The notes under the pieces are model-generated. The model made no database searches. It was given only the letters and a program-made list of their open reading frames with translations, and had not been told where the DNA came from. Shown here in pieces: positions 61,969 through 64,000 of a stretch of 64,000 nucleotides of DNA. Position 1 is the stretch's first letter, and every line of letters begins with the position of its first letter. The position numbers and the translations under genes are program-made. This stretch comes from Candidatus Arcticimaribacter forsetii (GTDB lineage Bacteria; Bacteroidota; Bacteroidia; Flavobacteriales; Flavobacteriaceae): contig NZ_OU342399.1 in assembly GCF_910589745.1 (NCBI RefSeq), positions 310,001-374,000 of the forward strand. Direction: 5' to 3'.

Positions 61969-64000
61969 TTACTCTTCTTCGGAAAACATTTCATCAAACA
62001 TTGCTAAAGGTTTAATAGCGTTGAATATTCTATTTTCCATAGACACACGATATTCATCATCTTCATATAAGCTAACATAAAGCATCAACCTTCGGTAACC
62101 GTTAACTTCATTCATTATAATATCTTCATAAGCAACTTGTTTCTCCTTAGGAATTTCGGTTAGTCTACTCAAACGTTTTTCATAAACAGCTGCAATATTT
62201 TCTAGCAACAAACGCGCCGCATTAGAATCATCCCCAAGAAATAATGCTTCTATAAAGTCTTCTTGACTAGTATAGTAGTCGTAAGAGCCATAAAGAAATT
62301 CAAAAGGAGCGGTGTGATTTTGGAAATCTATTATTTTAGAAGCCATAAATTCTTCATCCTTATTTTCAATAATAACTTCAACTAGGGTTCTGTAACGTTC
62401 AATATTTGTTATTATATCTTCGCCTAAATTGTACTGAAGATCTAGAGAAAGACTTTCAAAATATTCTAACTCATCTCGGTATTTTTCGGCTATTTGTTCA
62501 AATAAATTTCTAGCCTCTTCTTTCGCTTCAATTCTGTAATAACTTTGAATAAATGGAGTTAGTAAACTGTAGTATCCAAAATAATCAACGGGCATTTTTT
62601 CTAGATTAAGATCTATAATCTCTTTTGCTTTTTCCAGCTTACCTTCGTCAATAAGAACTTCAGCGAGTCGTGCCATATTACTTCGATAGGAAATACTGTT
62701 TTTTCTAGTTTCAGGATCATGATAAATCTCTGAACTATCTGAGTTACCCCATTCCCATTGTTTGACAATATCATACATTAGGTCGCTGTCTAAACGTCCC
62801 ATCAAATAGGGATTGTTTTTGTTCTCGGGGGTCTTGATAGGAACTAACTTATAAACCAGACCTTCTAGTTGAAGGTAATCTTTCATCCATAAATATTCTG
62901 AGTCCTCGAAGCTTCCACCAGTAAAATAAATAGGTCTTTTCCAGTCATTATTAGCTAATATGTCGAGCATAATTAACTGATTTTTATAGAGTCCACTTTT
63001 AGGTAAATCGATGTCAATATAAGGAACAATTAAGTCACGATCTTTCTCTTTAACTAGTCCGCTTTTTAATACGTTTTCAACGTTAACGTTAACTCGAATT
63101 TTGTTCGTAGGGTAAAAAACCATTTCTTGAGTTCCAACAGGATACATGCTTGGGTCTACTCCTGATTCTAAAATTATTTGCTTGTATTTATTTCTAGAAT
63201 CATCTCTTGCAATCCAATCCATAAAATCTTTAATGTCAATCCTAACACTATCTATTTTAGATTCATGCTTAATGTAGTCACGAACTCCATAAGCGTATTG
63301 ATGATGTTTAAGTTGAATATCGATCGCTTCACTAGTATATGTTTTTCGTTTCATTTGATCGATATACCAATCGGTAGCAATTAGACTGGTGTTAATAGGA
63401 CGAACATCCTGTCTGTATTCTTCTACATCTTGAGCGTACCATAACGCAAAGGTGTCGTTATCTCCAATAGTAAAAATAAGAGCACCAACATCTTCTTGTA
63501 TAGAAGTTAAATACGATTTAGATATAGATTGTGCTGTGTAGCGATTCGATCGATCGTGATCATCCCAGTTTTGGAATGCCATTAATACAGGAACTGCCAT
63601 TAAACATAATAATATAGATGCAGGCACAGTAAACTTAGATTTCAGGATTTGTTTAAAATTCTGAATTAAAGCAAAAGTTCCGATTCCAATCCAAATTGCA
63701 AAAACATAAAAGGAACCCACCAAGGCATAGTCTCTTTCTCTTGGTTCAAATGGCCTTTCATTAAGATATACTTTAAGAGCTAAGCCTGTAAACAAGAAAA
63801 ATAACATTAAGACCCAAAATTTCATTTTATCTTGGCCATATAAAAAGAATAAACCAATCAAACCTAAAATAAGAGGAAGGAAGAAATAGGTGTTTCTTGC
63901 TTTATTGTTTAAAATGTCTTCACTCAACTCACTTTGGTTTCCAAGTCTTATAGCATCAATAAATGGTATTCCACTAATCCAGTTTCCGTTCAAGGTTGTA
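61969..64000 (-). CDS. DUF2723 family membrane protein (C-terminal part)
   Basis: The reading frame is open to the right edge of the window, so at least 676 residues are the C-terminal part of a protein that in Bacteroidota is usually about 1000-1150 aa. The visible part has four to five hydrophobic segments (about 35-52, 57-74, 93-113, 122-142), then a long soluble part with the block IFTIGDNDTFALWYAQDVEEYRQDVRPINTSL (positions about 170-200) and TPR-like helices near the end. Eukaryotic TMEM260, a DUF2723 protein, is an O-mannosyltransferase; the bacterial role is inferred at best. It is convergent with and abuts the thioredoxin-like gene. Confidence 0.88.
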   Translation of the reverse strand, partial: TTLNGNWISGIPFIDAIRLGNQSELSEDILNNKARNTYFFLPLILGLIGLFFLYGQDKMKFWVLMLFFLFTGLALKVYLNERPFEPRERDYALVGSFYVFAIWIGIGTFALIQNFKQILKSKFTVPASILLCLMAVPVLMAFQNWDDHDRSNRYTAQSISKSYLTSIQEDVGALIFTIGDNDTFALWYAQDVEEYRQDVRPINTSLIATDWYIDQMKRKTYTSEAIDIQLKHHQYAYGVRDYIKHESKIDSVRIDIKDFMDWIARDDSRNKYKQIILESGVDPSMYPVGTQEMVFYPTNKIRVNVNVENVLKSGLVKEKDRDLIVPYIDIDLPKSGLYKNQLIMLDILANNDWKRPIYFTGGSFEDSEYLWMKDYLQLEGLVYKLVPIKTPENKNNPYLMGRLDSDLMYDIVKQWEWGNSDSSEIYHDPETRKNSISYRSNMARLAEVLIDEGKLEKAKEIIDLNLEKMPVDYFGYYSLLTPFIQSYYRIEAKEEARNLFEQIAEKYRDELEYFESLSLDLQYNLGEDIITNIERYRTLVEVIIENKDEEFMASKIIDFQNHTAPFEFLYGSYDYYTSQEDFIEALFLGDDSNAARLLLENIAAVYEKRLSRLTEIPKEKQVAYEDIIMNEVNGYRRLMLYVSLYEDDEYRVSMENRIFNAIKPLAMFDEMFSEEE

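Noticed and set aside
1-64000. Search for mobile elements, CRISPR arrays, phage genes, toxin-antitoxin pairs, tRNA and rRNA
   Set aside because: I found no transposase or integrase, no regularly spaced repeats, no phage structural genes, and no cloverleaf or rRNA segment in the gaps.

Overview
This window is an AT-rich, gene-dense chromosomal segment of a bacterium in the Bacteroidota, most likely a (marine) member of the Flavobacteriaceae. The evidence is the low G+C, the B-type succinate dehydrogenase, the families DUF3078, DUF2723, BrxA/B bacilliredoxin and FeoB-associated Cys-rich protein, an oxygen-dependent heme route ending in HemJ, and several exact copies of the Bacteroidota -7 promoter box TAnnTTTG. 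I see no rRNA, tRNA, CRISPR array, insertion sequence, prophage or integrase. Apart from two partial genes at the edges, all genes look intact.

Layout. 1-2.4 kb: ferrous iron uptake (feoA tail, feoB, a 42-aa FeoB partner). 2.4-7.5 kb: aminopeptidase P, a large secreted BNR-repeat protein and a DUF3078 outer-membrane protein. 7.6-11.1 kb: sdhCAB with a hairpin terminator. 11.2-26.0 kb: housekeeping genes in small operons (serine hydrolases, glycerol kinase, omega-amidase-like enzyme, Ig-like lipoprotein, ComF, glyS, ExoIII, OmpA lipoprotein, aldo/keto reductase, a double ABC ATPase, a DnaQ-like exonuclease, Ogt). 26.3-37.5 kb: a nearly complete heme biosynthesis region. On the minus strand lie hemA-hemC-hemD-hemE-hemF, a cation/proton antiporter and hemB; on the plus strand lie an AraC-type regulator, hemH, a MATE exporter and hemJ. 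Two inverted repeats sit between hemA and the regulator. 37.5-47.2 kb: orphan NtrY-like histidine kinase, enoyl-CoA hydratase, acyltransferase, bacilliredoxin, TerB-DnaJ protein, HupE/UreJ-like protein, old yellow enzyme, dCMP deaminase, CtpA-type protease, MarC and DUF3109. 47.4-50.9 kb: class I ribonucleotide reductase nrdB-nrdA. 51.1-58.9 kb: a probable phosphate-acquisition module, all on the minus strand: a beta-helix lipoprotein, a TonB-dependent receptor, an OprP/OprO-like porin and a Pit transporter fused to a PhoU-like domain. 59.0-64.0 kb: dGTPase, metallophosphoesterase, a cysteine-less thioredoxin-fold protein and the C-terminal part of a DUF2723 membrane protein.

The most interesting signal is in the phosphate module. 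Upstream of both the lipoprotein and the porin I find arrays of 11-bp direct repeats built on TTAACA-like units. Each array ends exactly 15 bp before a -7 box (exact in one case, 7 of 8 in the other). This is the geometry expected for a PhoB/PhoP operator and ties a TonB receptor and a beta-helix lipoprotein of unknown substrate to phosphate starvation. Other structural signals are the two inverted repeats in the heme control region, twin terminators between nrdA and pit that differ by a compensatory base pair, -7 boxes placed 4 nt before start codons (leaderless mRNAs), and convergent gene pairs that share interlocked stop codons in place of terminators.
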